Assembly (NCBI RefSeq): GCF_022458985.1
Contig: NC_061771.1
Location: 33,606,617 to 33,670,616 of the forward strand
DNA from: Mugil cephalus
Lineage: Eukaryota; Chordata; Actinopteri; Mugiliformes; Mugilidae
Length of the DNA stretch: 64,000 bases
Reading direction: 5' to 3'
Shown here: piece after piece, positions 1 through 11,853 of the stretch
Numbering within the stretch: position 1 is the stretch's first letter
Layout: each line of letters starts with the position of its first letter
Notes under the pieces: model-generated
The model's input: only the letters and a program-made list of their open reading frames with translations
What the model was told of the DNA's origin: nothing
Database searches by the model: none
Translations under genes and position numbers: made by a program

Positions 1-2169
1 CCGCCAGCTGGACATGGAGCTGGTGTCCCTCAAGAGACAGGTAGGACGCTTTCATTGTATTTTAAAGACAGCTGCTCCACGTCATCTCCGTTTGTTCCCA
101 GGATCCGGCTCCTCTTACAGTCCTTGTTTGCTCTGAGCACCAAAACTCTTACATATGAAAACATCAATTGTCTGTTGAATGAAGCACTCAATCGCTCTTC
201 CAGTCGTCTCTGAGGCTACATCAGATGTTGATGCTCAGAAATATTCACCAAACTGATCTGAAATCACAATAACAACCTTCTGATCATCATGTTTCAGTCA
301 GGAACCACTAACAGACACATTTCTGTTGGTCGTTTAGTAAATTGAGCTCAGCATGGTTTGCGTTCTAGTCCCTTCTGTGGAGTCAGTGTAGTTGTTGGCT
401 GCAGACACTTCTCTGAGACTCCTCCAATAGTAGAACCAACAGGGTTCTATGTTACACACATTGACACACAACGAGGCACAGGAAGCTCCACCAGTAAGAG
501 CAGCATTCATTAGAACAAGAGCAAGAGAAACCCAACAACAGCAGGTAAAAGCCGTCACAAAATAACAGGCATGGAACAAAACAAAAATCAGACGGAATAT
601 AATAAAAATGCTGAAGAGAGAAAGTGACACAGTAACACAATAACAATGAAAACAGAATAAATAGTCAATAAATGAACAGACATCTCCACTGTGTAGGAGG
701 ATGTTTAGTGCTGATGCTGTTCTGTGGAGTTAAAGTTAGTTGCAACTGTTCTTCAGGCATCTGTGTTTGGTGGAAGGTCTCTGACGTCTCTGTCTGCTCT
801 GCTTTGTGTTGTGTTGTTTTGTGTTGTGTTGTGTTGTGTTGTGTTGTGTTGTGTTGTGTTGTGTTGTGTTGTGTTGCGTTGCGTTGCGTTGTGTTGCGTT
901 GTGTTGTTCAGGTCCAGAATGCCAAACAGATGAACAGTGGACTGAAACACATGTTGGAGTCTGGGATCAAAGAGTACATCCTTCCTGAGGTAGCGGCAGT
1001 TCTACGCCTTCACTGACTCATTTACTGTGGAAATAAATTGACTGTGGCTCTAACTGTGCTCTCTGATGATGTAGTGTAACCAGAAGGTGAACGCCCGCTG
1101 GACCACGGACGAACAACTCCTGGCTGTTCAAGGTGAACTCATTATTATCATTCAGAGGAACCATGAAAGCCACATCTGGTCCCTGTGAGGTGGTGGAGAT
1201 CAGACTCAGAGCTAAACCAGAGTCCATGGTTCATCTCATCAGATCAAACAGACACTAAACAACTTTTTCTGTTTTCATAATCCAAGAGTTGACTGAACCT
1301 GTGTGGGATGTTTCCAGGTGTCCGGAAGTACGGGAAGGACTTCCAGGCCATCGCAGACGTCATCGGTAACAAGACGGTGGGACAGGTGAAGAACTTCTTT
1401 GTGAACTACCGGAGGCGGTTCAACCTGGAGGAGGTGCTGCAGGAGTGGGAGGCGGAGCAGGGAACCCGAGCTCCCAACGGAGACAGCGCCACCTCTGGAG
1501 AGGAGGGCAAGAACAGCTCCACCACTCCGTCGGGAAAAAGCACGGATGAAGAGGACGAAGAGGTGAGACGCCCAGATTTACAGACTCAGATCAGAACATG
1601 GAGTTGCATCGTTTAAACTGATTGTCTGACACATCTTTACTGCCTGTTCTAAGAGGCTGATAATAATAATCTAATAATGTTCCAGGAGAAATCACTGTAA
1701 TGACACCGTATATAACATCTCAGAAGCCAGTAGAACTTTCCTGTGACGTAATAACCAGTAGTCCTCACTGGTCCCGTCCTCTCTGCAGGGTCAGGTGACC
1801 TCCTCGGGTGCTTCTCCTGCCGCCTCCTCGTCTTCTTCGGTTCAGGCTCCGGTGACGTCCAACGCCTCGTCGTCTCTCCACCAGCCCCCTCCCCTTCTGC
1901 GCCCCTCCCTCCCAGCCACGCCCTCTCTGCACCGCCAGCCCCCGCCCCTCCAACAACAGGCCCGGTTCCTGCAGCCCCGCCCCACCCTGCAGCAGCCGCC
2001 ACCCCTCATCCGCCCCTCCAACCCCCTGCCCCCCCGCCTCAACCCACGTCCTCCAGCTCCCATGAGCCTCGGCGGTAACCCCGGAGTGTCGGGGCCAGGC
2101 TCCGTTCAGCAACCTTCCGGCCTGGGCGTCCACCAGCCGGACATGGCCTCGTCCTCGTCCCTTCACTAA
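1..2169 (+). CDS. rcor3: REST corepressor 3, C-terminal part (5' exons outside window)
   Basis: Scaffold subunit of LSD1/HDAC1-2 corepressor complexes, acting on chromatin in the nucleus. Exons read 1-40 (frame from base 2), 912-989, 1075-1132, 1318-1562 and 1789-2169, and phases join without a stop. The first exons give the linker coiled coil that binds LSD1 ([11 protein letters not shown], then [11 protein letters not shown]). The fourth carries the second SANT domain ([19 protein letters not shown], then [13 protein letters not shown], then [14 protein letters not shown]), followed by an acidic Ser-rich linker with [10 protein letters not shown]. The last exon is a Pro-rich tail with [23 protein letters not shown] and a C-terminal SSLH, which is why I choose RCOR3 over RCOR1 or RCOR2. 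The ELM2 and first SANT domains must lie upstream of base 1. The next gene on the same strand is traf5, the same neighbour as in human 1q32. The paralogue call is from remembered sequence; the family call is very secure. Confidence 0.93.
806..909 (+). repeat. Pentanucleotide (GTGTT)n microsatellite against an rcor3 splice acceptor
   Basis: About 100 bp of GTGTT, drifting to GCGTT near its right end, run straight into the CAG acceptor of the rcor3 exon at 912. The array therefore supplies the whole pyrimidine-tract region of this 3' splice site as a UG/UU-rich run. Confidence 0.9.
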
Positions 2170-3728
2170 CCAGGGCCGGATTGAGACCACCTGCAAACAT
2201 CTGCAGTGCTGCTGCCTTCAGTTCCTGTGGGAAATCCAACAGAATACATCACTACATTGCTACTGATAACATGGCCACTCCCACCACACGGGGACATAAA
2301 TGTTACACCAGTCTTAATTTAATTCGAAGCATTCTTCTTCAGCAGTCTTTCCCACAGAACGTAAACGTAGCACACGCCTGGTTTTAAAGGTTTTATTTTA
2401 TGGAGGAGGTTGGACTAGAACTCATTGTGATTATTAAATCTGAGCCTTTCCAGTTGTCGTCTGTTCCCAGCCAGTCGTGTGGTGCTCCACAGGGTTCAGT
2501 CCTGGGTCCCTTTCTTTTCTCCAACAGTTCCACATTTCAAGTGATGGAGTCACTCCTGGAGCCGTGTAGATAGCAGCGAGTCTATATATAGGCGAAGGAG
2601 GGGACTGTTTAGCAGGTATGTAGGTTATGAAGTTGCTAACAAGCTAACATTTGCCAATAGATTTGAGGTATTTTGACCTGATGGTGGCACCAGAAAAACG
2701 CCAAAGTTCTTTGAATCCTAACTTTATTTCGATCGATCCAGTGGATTGAGTTTGTGCTGGTTTCACTGTTTACAGCCGGGTTTATTCAGATAAATGAAAG
2801 GAAATGATCTCCGACAATGAAATGAGAACATTTGCATCATTTCCTTAGTTACTGGTTTCAATGACATTTTCATCTAGCGCCACCCTCAGGACAAAGTTGT
2901 AGCTGTAAATGAATGGTCAGAGTTGTGGCTGTGATTGAAAGCGCAGCCTCTTCTGTGTGAGCAACAGGCGCTGGTCAACCGTCAGTCTTGTGTTTAAAGT
3001 TTTCTTCTTGTGACTTTCTGTGTTCATGTCAACACATGTCATGCAGATCCAGACTCACTAGATGTAGATCTACTCTTCTCTTGGTCCAAACGTTGGTGTA
3101 CGTGGGTCTGCTCATGGTCAGAGGAGAAGAAACCACCAGGTCTAAACTTCCATGCTTTCCTACAGGGACAGAAACGAAAGACTGCAGTGTTGTGTACAGT
3201 TTGGTATCTTTTTGAGTTTGTGAGTCAGCTGTCAGTAGTTTAACTAACTCCGATGTACATTTAGATGACTTGATTCTTTTTTGTTTTTAGAAACACTCTT
3301 TTTTATTTCAGTTTGAAACGCCTCCATCAGCCAAACGAAGGTGGTCCTCACAGCCTCCGCCTGTCCGTCTGTCTCTGGATTATTTATTCTTCTTCTTCCT
3401 GGTGCTACCAGTCTGGACTCGGTGTAAAAATTAAAAATCATTGAGGAAGTGCTCTTATTTCTCTGCGTCGTTGTAACTGGAATCCTACAGAGTCCTTTGA
3501 GTTTGTAAAATATTGATGTTGGGATGAAGCTGCTTCTTCAACGTCTCAGTCGTTCTCATTAAAAACTACATTTCTACCGTGAGCGTCTTTGTCCTGTTTC
3601 AGCCACACAGACTTTAATTTGGACCTGGTCAGTAACAGTATCAGATCATTACAAAGGTATCAGCCCTTACACCTGGCTGATGTGTAATATTGGCTCATTT
3701 TACTGAATAAACTAATATTTCCATTGTG
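2170..3728 (+). other. rcor3: rcor3 3' untranslated region (inferred)
   Basis: No coding exon is visible between the rcor3 stop and the AATAAA near 3706. The stretch is AT-rich and includes a short LINE reverse-transcriptase fragment near 2455-2525. The right boundary is inferred from the polyadenylation signal only. Confidence 0.5.
2455..2525 (+). mobile_element. LINE reverse-transcriptase fragment
   Basis: On the plus strand this reads CGAPQGSVLGPFLFS, the conserved GxPQGSxLGPxLF motif of non-LTR retrotransposon reverse transcriptases of the L2/Rex/CR1 type. Only about 70 bp are recognisable, so it is a dead fragment. Confidence 0.7.
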
Positions 3729-3740
3729 TGTGGGTTCTCT
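3706..3740 (+). terminator. rcor3: rcor3 polyadenylation signal
   Basis: A canonical AATAAA at 3706-3711 is followed about 15 bp later by a GT-rich run (TTGTGTGTGGGTT), the usual arrangement of hexamer and downstream element. It lies about 1.5 kb after the stop codon. Confidence 0.6.
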
Positions 3741-4199
3741 TCTTCATCTACTTTGAATCTGTCTGGATTCATTTTTATGGAGGACGTAAAACCTTTGAGG
3801 CGTCTCTGTGTTTGTTTTAATGACACTGCAGCTTAAATTTATTTATTTGACTGCAGAAAACCCCCTGGTAAGGTTCGTTAAGGAGGTGATGGGGTGGATG
3901 GAGGGGACATATATTACACTTCCTTTGAAAATGAATATTAAGAGAAATATTAAAAGTTGAATGCGTTTGAATGAATTAGAAATAATTGTATTTTATGGAA
4001 GCCAGGGAGGAAATGTACCTATTATTATTAGTTATTTATCTATTATTGAGTGAGGCTTTGGGGGAGTCCTCCTCGTCCATCAGGTGACGGTTCATCTCAT
4101 TCTCTGACTCGTTGAGTCACTTCCTGAACTTTCTGGTTTCCTCTTGTTCTTGTGCTGCCGATGTTCTGCTGATCTGAGCCTGATCGATACTGATCAGGA

Positions 4200-4262
4200 G
4201 GATCCATCCTGAGGGCCACACATTTCCTTCTCGGGGACCTGGACCAGATTTCCGTATCTGAG
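4200..4262 (+). other. traf5: Possible non-coding first exon of traf5
   Basis: A stretch ending in CTGAG followed by a strong donor GTAAGAAA at 4263 lies 1.1 kb upstream of the traf5 start exon, which itself begins with an acceptor (CCCCCACAG) four bases before its ATG. An upstream 5' UTR exon is therefore required, and this is the best donor I see. Its left end is unknown. Confidence 0.35.
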
Positions 4263-5184
4263 GTAAGAAAATCCACCGGGACCGTCTGAAGAGAGACGGT
4301 GACGGGAGAAAGTGAAAGTAAACCCGGCCCGGGTCTCAGCGGCGGGATCGAGGCTTGGAGGTTTAAATCATTCGGTCAGAGAGCAGTAAAGGTCCGGGAG
4401 GTGATCAGGGTAGACTCGGTTTAGTGATTTAATGATTTAATGCAGTCGGGGCTGCCTCCAGAGGTCCTAGAACCCTCTGACATGAGGACAGGTCGCAGCG
4501 GGGATTCCCCAGGAGTCCGTGAATCTACCACCAGGAGAAACTCTGCAAAGTTTTTCACCAAACTTCACCATAAACTTCACCATATACTTCACCATATATT
4601 TCACCACACTTCCCCAGAGCTTCATTCTGATCAGAGTTACAGACACGTCCAGGTTTTTAACTGCATGTGAGCCACGGTAGCACATGGGTCCACCCTCATT
4701 TTATTCCCGGAGGTTGGTTTCAATCAGTCGTTTCACAGCAGGAGGAAGACTCTCCACAGTCTTCATCTTTAGTCGAGATTAGAAGCTGAAATAAATTTGG
4801 AATAAAGCTTCTGATCGGACCAAGAGGCTTCAGGGAGATTCCCGTTGTGTTCTGAGAGGCAGACCCCCTCTCCTCTCCCCATCTCCACCTGCAGCAGAGT
4901 TCACAATAACGATGAGTGAAATAAATATAGAGACAAGTTAGAGATTGAATCCAAACACCAACACGTGTAAATGACTAAACCCACATGTAGTGAAGTGGAA
5001 TTAAAGGAGCAATGTGCGCGATGTAGAGACACCTAGAGGCGAGGTTGTAAACTGCTGTTGGGTCATATTTTCCTGTACTTGAAGATAATAGTAATAATAA
5101 CAATAATAATGTCATCATACGTGAAAAACAAGCAACACAACAAAAACATAAGAATAAACAGAAAATAAAATGAAAAATGTGCTG

Positions 5185-5270
5185 TGACGTAGAGCTGGGT
5201 GTCATCCATGTAGCAGTGGAAATGGGAGTAGTACTTATGGGCGATATTGCAAGGGGGGAGGAAGTAAAAG
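5185..5270 (-). mobile_element. LINE reverse-transcriptase fragment (YxDD motif)
   Basis: On the minus strand this reads HFHCYMDDTQLYVT, matching the catalytic YADDTQLY box of L2/Rex-type non-LTR retrotransposons. The flanking sequence is not recognisable. It lies in the inferred first intron of traf5, in opposite orientation. Confidence 0.75.
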
Positions 5271-5393
5271 ATGACCGTCATGACAGGTCTAATGTCTTGT
5301 TTTTTTCTGACCTGACTGTGTTGGTAGCAGCTTAGCATCAGAATCAACTAGTGTGGTCTAAACACCTCTGGACCATCTGTCCCCCACAGACAC

Positions 5394-8300
5394 ATGGAGA
5401 CAGCAGATACTAACCTAGGGGGACCACAGGAGCCCAGGTTGCAGTCTGAGGAGTCGAGGCTTGGGTCCGATGAGTCCAGGATGAGGTCGATGGGCCCTCT
5501 GATCTCCTGGGAGTCAGAGCTGACCTCCATCCAGCACTCCTTGAAGTTTGTGTTGAAGCTGAAGGAGGAGTTTGTCTGTCCCGTCTGCAGAGGAGTCGTC
5601 CTCAACCCCCAGCAGAACTCCTGTGGACACATCTACTGCTTCCACTGCCTGCAAGGACTTCTGTACGAGCCACTCCACCTTAAATACACGCTACCACAGT
5701 CCACCTTAAACACTCTCATTCTGATGCAGTCACTGAGCGCTGTGGTGTTCTTGTTCTACTTTAACTGCGTTTCAGGGAGAGTTCGTCCTCGTCCAGCCCA
5801 GTTTGTCCAGTGGAGGGAGCTGCGATCACACCAGCTGAGGTTAGAGACTCAACTCAACTGGCTACTGGTCCAACTTGTTACTAAAGATAGTTGCACAATG
5901 CTCCTTTAGTTTATTCATCTACAATGAAGGGAAACATTGTCTAAAAAGAGAGAGGAGATAATGAGATTAAACGAGGCCTTGGCACAAGTTTCCAATAAAC
6001 ATCTGAATAAAGGACTTACAGAGAAACATCTTGAAGAAACCCTGAAGTCCTGTCACCTTCTTTTTCAGCTGGATGTTTGGATGTGTCATCACCTGGATGA
6101 CCCAGAACACCCAGAACATTGGATTTAATAAAGTTTTCTCCCCCCAGGTCTTTCAGGACAACTGCTGCAAACGAGAGATCTCCAGCCTAGAAGTGTACTG
6201 CACCAACTCCCCAGAATGCACCTCTGTCCTCACATTAAACCATCTGCAGGTAACTCATCCTGAAAGCTGGAAGCTGGAAGTTCTGATCGTATTGGTCCTC
6301 ATGTGCCTCTCTCTCTTACAATGTGAAGAGTATCACTAAGAAAGTGACTTAGATTAGTTAGGACGCTTAAATCTGAGCTCTGCAGGTCAAGCACTAATCA
6401 GCTTCTTGAGCTGTCACTCACTTCTCAAATGTGGTGCAGCTACCAAACAGAACACTGATGATCACAAGAAATAGTTCCCAAAATTAAACTGTTGTTTCAT
6501 AAATAACTTAACAATAACCTCCTTGACCTCCTTCTTGAGTCATTCTCCACTCCACTGGCTGAGGGGAGGAGGTTGTCATCCAAGAGTTTTCAGTTTATTT
6601 TGTTTCATTGGTCCCTCAGTGTGGTGAAGTCGTCGTAAAGCCTGATGTTGGGGGGTCTCATTCTCCAGACACAGAGAGAGCTGAAGCCAAGGAGCTCAGT
6701 GCTGGTCTCATCTGACCACATCATTATAGGAGTTTATCTGCAGCGTTTAAACCTGAGGGTTTGTTGATCATGATGTCACATGTTGTTAAGCTACTGGATT
6801 CACCTTCATCACAGGAGCTTGGGTGGTGTCAGAGGACCGGTCTGTCAATCTGATGGATCTCTGTAGCTTCTGTGGAGTAAATATTTCCGTGAAATGACTT
6901 TAATCCTTTGTCTGCAGGATCACCTTAAGTTGTGTCAGTATGAACAGATGCAATGCACCAATCCAGACTGCACCACGGTGCTACAGAGAAGGGACCTCCA
7001 GGATCACCTAACCAATACCTGTCCTCACCGGCAGGAGCCCTGTCCTCACTGCAGCCAGGTGCTCCAGCTCAGCCTGGTCCAGGTACAGTACCCATAGACC
7101 AGAGGAGTCAACTCTGCCTCTGAGTGTAGGGGTCCACATGAACTTCAACTAGTGCTGACAAACCATTAAAACCTTTAATCAGATAATCTCAGGGTTCCTG
7201 TCCATTAATCGCATTAATCATGATGATGGTTTAATCCATGTCAGTGGGTTAAGTTTGACAGCTCTTTTATCTCCTTTACTTGTAACCTTTTTGGTGATTT
7301 GTCCTTTTTGGTCCCGTTTTCTCAGGACAGGTTTCTTGTTTGATGCGAGTAAAGAACAGTTTCAGTTTCGTGTCTCTAACATACAGTTAATCTTTAGTCA
7401 TGTTGTTTAGTTAAACCAAGGGTTTCCACCCTGTGACGTGTTTGTGATGACTCCCCATTAGGATCATGTGCAGAGCTCATGTCTGGAAGTAGAGGTGGAC
7501 TGTCCTGATGGCTGCTCCCTGAATGTCCCCAGACACAAGGTGAGCCCATCCTCATCCTCATCTTCATCCTCATCCTCATTCTCATTCTCATTCTCATTCT
7601 CATTCTCATTCTCATTCTCATCCTCATCCTCATCCTCATCCTCATCTTAATCTCCATCTTCATCTCCATCTCCATCTTCATCACCCTCACCGCCATCGTC
7701 ATCCTCATATTCATCTTCATCTTCACCCCACCCTCATCTTCATTTTCATGCTCATCCTCACTCCGACCCTCAACCTCATCTTCACTCTCATCCTCATCGT
7801 CACCCTCATCCTCCTCCTCATTTTAATGCTCATCCTCACCCCCATCCTCATCCTCCAATGGGAGGAAGAGGACATGTGTCCAGTCCAGTCTCTGGTCATG
7901 AGTATCTTCAAACTGGTGCCAAGTAATGAAACATAAAATAAAAACAGCTTCATTCTCCACACGGTTTCAATTTAAAATTTAATCTCAGCAAGTTAGAGTT
8001 GGACAGATTTTAGGACGTCCTCGTAAAAGCGTTTGTATGGTTCCAGCTGCCCGAGCACAGAGAGACATGTCCCGAGGTTCATACTGACTGCTCCTATAAG
8101 AGGTTCGGCTGCTCCGTTCAGGTGAGTCCAGAACGACGCCTGAAGTAGACGTTTACTACCAGCTCTGTGCTCTGTGTCCTGGTCTCTGACACCTGGTGTC
8201 CTGTGTCCTGTGTCTTGGTGTCCTGTGTCCTTTAGGGTAAAAGAGGGAAAGTGAAGCTTCATGAGGACACCGCTGTCAATCACCACATGCTGCTGGTGCT

Positions 8301-10858
8301 GAGGAGCAACACTCACCTGGAACAACAGGTAGGTGAACACAGCTGAGGCCGACGTCTCCAGGAAACATGGGGATAGATGCAGCTGTAGCAGGATTATAAT
8401 CTGTTGATTACTCTGAACCTACTGTAGATGCTGTTAAAGGCCTCAGTATATTCCAGTTTGTCAAGAACCATTGAGGACACATTAAAACTAATGTCATTTT
8501 AGTAGTGTTGTTAAAACGAGATGATGATGATGATGATGATGATGTAAATCCATGAAACAGATGCTGCATGTAGAGAGGAGTTCACTGGAGAGAGACAAAT
8601 AAATAGTTCTGTTCTGTTCCTGGAGAGCTGCTGTTAATGGAGGACGAACACACAATGTCTTCTCTGTTTAGTTCAGGTTCATTTTGATCTCCAGACACAG
8701 AGAGATACTTCAGTCCATGAGTCCGATGGTTCAGTTGTTAGTCTGTCAACTTTACTCACTAATGAGCTCTGTCCTCTGTCAGGTGGAGGTTCTCCAGGAG
8801 GAGGCGCAGCTGAGGAGGAGGGAGGTCCAGACGGGGAGTTTACTGCTTCCTGGTCTCGAGAAGCAAATCTGTCCTCTGCTGCAGCAGAGCAACAACAACG
8901 AACACGTCGTGTCTACGGCTCAGGTTAATGCTCTTTAACCCTCCACAGGTCCAGGAACCAGATGTGGTAACTTCATTTATCAGTGAGGTTTATCGTCATG
9001 TGGTTTTCATTGAGCCAATCAGAGGAGATCAAGGAAACATTGTCAGGTCTAATCAGGGTCTAATGTGGTCTACAAGGTCCCCCTCTGAACTGGTTTATTA
9101 GGAACCATGAAGAAGAACAAGTGTCCTAATGTTGTCTAATGTGATGATGTTGATGATGTTCTAATGTGACAAACACATGTTTACATTAGTTTAAGGACCA
9201 GGAACCAGATATGAGACATTCATTCATCTGGATTTAACTCAGGAACGTTAGAAAAGTCCTACAATAACCCACTAGGGTTGAAATGTATTATTGCTGGTAT
9301 TTCAGTGAGAGCCCTGTGAATGGTTAAGGCTCGTCTCCACGTCTCCGTCTCCGGGGCGTCAGGGGGACATTCGTCTCTACCAGTCAAACTCAGGCTTGAT
9401 TTTAAAGCTATTATTAAGGAGGAGGCTGAGGTTAGTCACCATGGGAGGATCCTGTGTCTCACCTCCACATCTCTCTCTGTCTCAGAGGACACTCAGCAGG
9501 CAGGACGACGTGCTGTCCTCTGTCCAGGTGGACGTCCGGCAGGTGTCTCGGGGACTGGGTCCTACCCTGGAGGAGCTGGACCAGCTCAGACAGTCTCTGG
9601 ATGCCGTGATGCAGGAAGTGTCAACAGCCGAGGCCCTCAAAGAACACCTGGGTAAAGCAGTAGAACAAAACCTGGCCACCAGAGGGCCCCGTCTGGTCCA
9701 CAGGATGAATTAGCTTTGAATTAGCAAAAACATGCAATTTATCAATGCAGTTAATCCTAATCAGTCCACCAGGGGACGCTCTGCTTTCTGGGACACTGAG
9801 ACCAGAGTAAACAGCTGATGATATTTATAGATTGTTATGTTACTGCCCCGTGAGAGCACACTGGCCCCTGGCCTACTATGAGGTTCACCCCGTAGTTTCA
9901 GTTTCAGTTTAACATTTACCTGTTATGAGGAGATGAATTGAAACTAATCCATCTGAAACTAAATAGGGAGCCATACTTACATTTTACTGACCGGAGTCAC
10001 TGAGACAATAACATCACACTAGAGCAGCTCCTTCCAGGTAAAACATGGTCGACACAGTTATCTCAGTTATCATAGTTTATAGTGCTCTCATGATCATAAA
10101 TGGAAAATATATCAACACACAGTCAAAGGCACCAAGATTAAATTCATAGAAAGTGTTGAGATGTTCACATCAATGAGTACTTATCAGACCTGTTTCCATG
10201 GAAGCTGAAGAGGACGGACTCAGGTCCCAGGTCCCGGTGCTGGTGTCATTAGTGGTATTTTCTTCCTCCAGGGACGCTGGAGGAGAACCTGAAGCGTCAC
10301 TCGGGTCTCCTGGACCTTCACGCCGCTCAGCTCAATCTCAACAAGCAGCACCTGCAGGAGCTGGAGGCCACGTCCTACGACGGCAGACTGATCTGGAAGA
10401 TCCAGGACTTCAAGAAGAGGCGGGAAGCCGAGGTGAAAGGTCAGTCACCGTGCCTGAGCAGCGTGCCGTTCCACATCGGACGCTGCGGCTACAAAATGGC
10501 CATGAAGGCGTACCTGAATGGAGACGGCGAGGGGAGGGGCTCCCACCTGTCGCTGTACGTGGTCCTGATGCCCGGAGACTTCGACGCTCTGCTCCAGTGG
10601 CCGTTCAGACAGACCGTGTCCCTGTCGGTTCTGGACCAGAGCGGCGCCTCTAACCACCGCATCCTGAGCTTCAGACCTGACCCCACCACCAAATGCTTCC
10701 AGCAACCAGCCCCCGAGTCCGTGAGCAATGTGGCTGTAGGCTTCCCCTGCTTCATTCCCCTCAACCTGCTGGAAAACAGCCCGAACGCCGCGTACGTCAA
10801 AGACGACACGCTGTTCGTCAAGGCCAAGGTGGACATGACGGGTCTGGAGCAGCTCTGA
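5394..10858 (+). CDS. traf5: TNF receptor-associated factor 5
   Basis: Cytosolic adaptor for TNF-receptor-family signalling (CD40, LTBR and OX40 class), feeding NF-kB. Ten coding exons: 5394-5662, 5776-5839, 6148-6249, 6918-7082, 7462-7539, 8047-8121, 8236-8328, 8783-8923, 9486-9651, 10272-10858; 579 codons, close to human TRAF5 (557). The RING starts at CPVCRG (Cys62, Cys65), then SCGHIYCFHC; its last half, VCPVEG, is in the small second exon. TRAF zinc fingers follow (VFQDNCCKREISSLEVYC; LKLCQYEQMQC; CPHRQEPCPHC; HRETCPEVHTDCSYKRFGC). A coiled coil spans residues about 260-420 and a MATH/TRAF-C domain runs from IWKIQDFKKRRE to the end (RCGYKMAMKAYLNGDG, HLSLYVVLMPGDFDALLQWP, YVKDDTLFVKAKVD). 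TRAF5 rather than TRAF3 fits RCGY, LLQWPFRQ and the rcor3 neighbour. The first donor, CT|GTACGA, is weak but is the only one that restores the RING frame. Start is the only ATG after the acceptor at 5389. Confidence 0.93.
7545..7860 (+). repeat. Hexanucleotide (CATCCT/CATTCT)n tract
   Basis: A pyrimidine-rich hexamer array, purest at 7551-7648 and degenerating rightwards, begins about five bases after the traf5 donor at 7540. Frames inside it look open only because the period is a multiple of three. Confidence 0.9.
9074..9254 (+). repeat. Dispersed repeat family A, copy 1
   Basis: About 180 bp in a traf5 intron closely matches 37263-37436 in a mark1 intron, in the same orientation on the plus strand. 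Shared landmarks are GGTTTATTAGGAACCATGAA and TGTTTACATTAGTTTAAGGA. I do not recognise the class, and no coding motif is visible. Confidence 0.85.
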
Positions 10859-11274
10859 GGGTCCGGGTCGGGTCTGGAGGTCGGTTCAGGGAGGACACTG
10901 AGGTTTAAAGGAGCTGTTAAAAGGATTTAAATGAAGTTTAAATGATGAATTATCATTTCTAGAGTTTTTTTTAATGTGACTTTTGTCAAGAAAGAGAAGA
11001 AGAGGATTTCTTGACTCGTGGAAATCTTCAGGATTATCTCAGGGATTATTATCAGGGACTGGTCAAGACTACGTCAAAGAGCTCAGTTAATTATTAGGTT
11101 TTAATAATGTTTGTAGCAAGGCCCACACTTTCTGCCTCAAAGAAAATTCCTGATTTCTGCTCATCCAGAGGCCGTTACCACGTTGATTTTATTTATTTAT
11201 TTATAATTTTATGAATTCATGGTCATTGTGTTGGAAGCTGCTCTGCTGCTGCAGCTCTTCAGGACTCACGGATG

Positions 11275-11290
11275 AATAAAGGATGAATAA
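11275..11290 (+). terminator. traf5: traf5 polyadenylation signals
   Basis: Two overlapping-range AATAAA hexamers (11275-11280 and 11285-11290) sit about 420 bp after the traf5 stop codon. No better signal is closer. The assignment is inferred from position. Confidence 0.5.
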
Positions 11291-11686
11291 AAGATGAACA
11301 AAGGATGGAGACTCTTGGAAAACAGTGCTAGCAGCTCTTAACAAGCTACATGGCTACGAGCTGCAGTTGTGAAAAAACTAAATGTATCTGAAGTTTTAAC
11401 TCCTTCATTCTGATCCAGATTTGCCCGTTAACACATCAGCGTGGCACAATAACACAAACTAACCAACCACGGATCAACTGACCATCAACTCGTGTCCTGA
11501 AACCTAAAATCACTGCTTTTCTCAATGGAGTCTGGTGGAGTATGGAACACGTCAACCACAGTTCGCTGTAGTTAATATACTGACTGGGGGATGAATGAGC
11601 TCAGATGCTTTTTTAAACTGGACACATCTAGTCTCTGATGAGGTCTCTAATAAAACCCAGCAGACGGCAGTAAAGTAGTAGTAGCT

Positions 11687-11853
11687 GCAGATATGTATAG
11701 CCTGCATAAAACCAGGCTGCATTTCCTAGTCCTCCTAGGAGGTGGTAGTTGGATGGTGGAGCAGATAGTTGATGTGCAGCCTCACCTGTCTCCTCACCTG
11801 TCTTCATGGAGGCGGCCATGTTGGTACGGTCACATGATCAGAGATTGGTCCAC
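11687..11853 (+). repeat. Dispersed repeat family B, compact copy
   Basis: Matches both ends of 34341-34724: GCAGATATGTATAGCCTG at the left, and CACCTGTCTTCATGG then GCGGCCATGTTGGTACGG at the right. The other copy carries roughly 200 extra bases in the middle. The class is unknown. A short related piece (GGCGGCCATGTTGGTA) also occurs near 29010. Confidence 0.8.

Noticed and set aside
1649-2239. Minus-strand Gly/Arg-rich frames opposite the rcor3 tail
   Set aside because: They are shadows of the Pro-rich coding exon on the plus strand.
5394-10858. Assigning the TRAF as TRAF3 because of the MARK/RCOR neighbourhood
   Set aside because: The TRAF-C segment (RCGYKMAMKAYLNGDG, LLQWPFRQ) and the RCOR3-type neighbour fit TRAF5; the other block genes are also of the 1q type.
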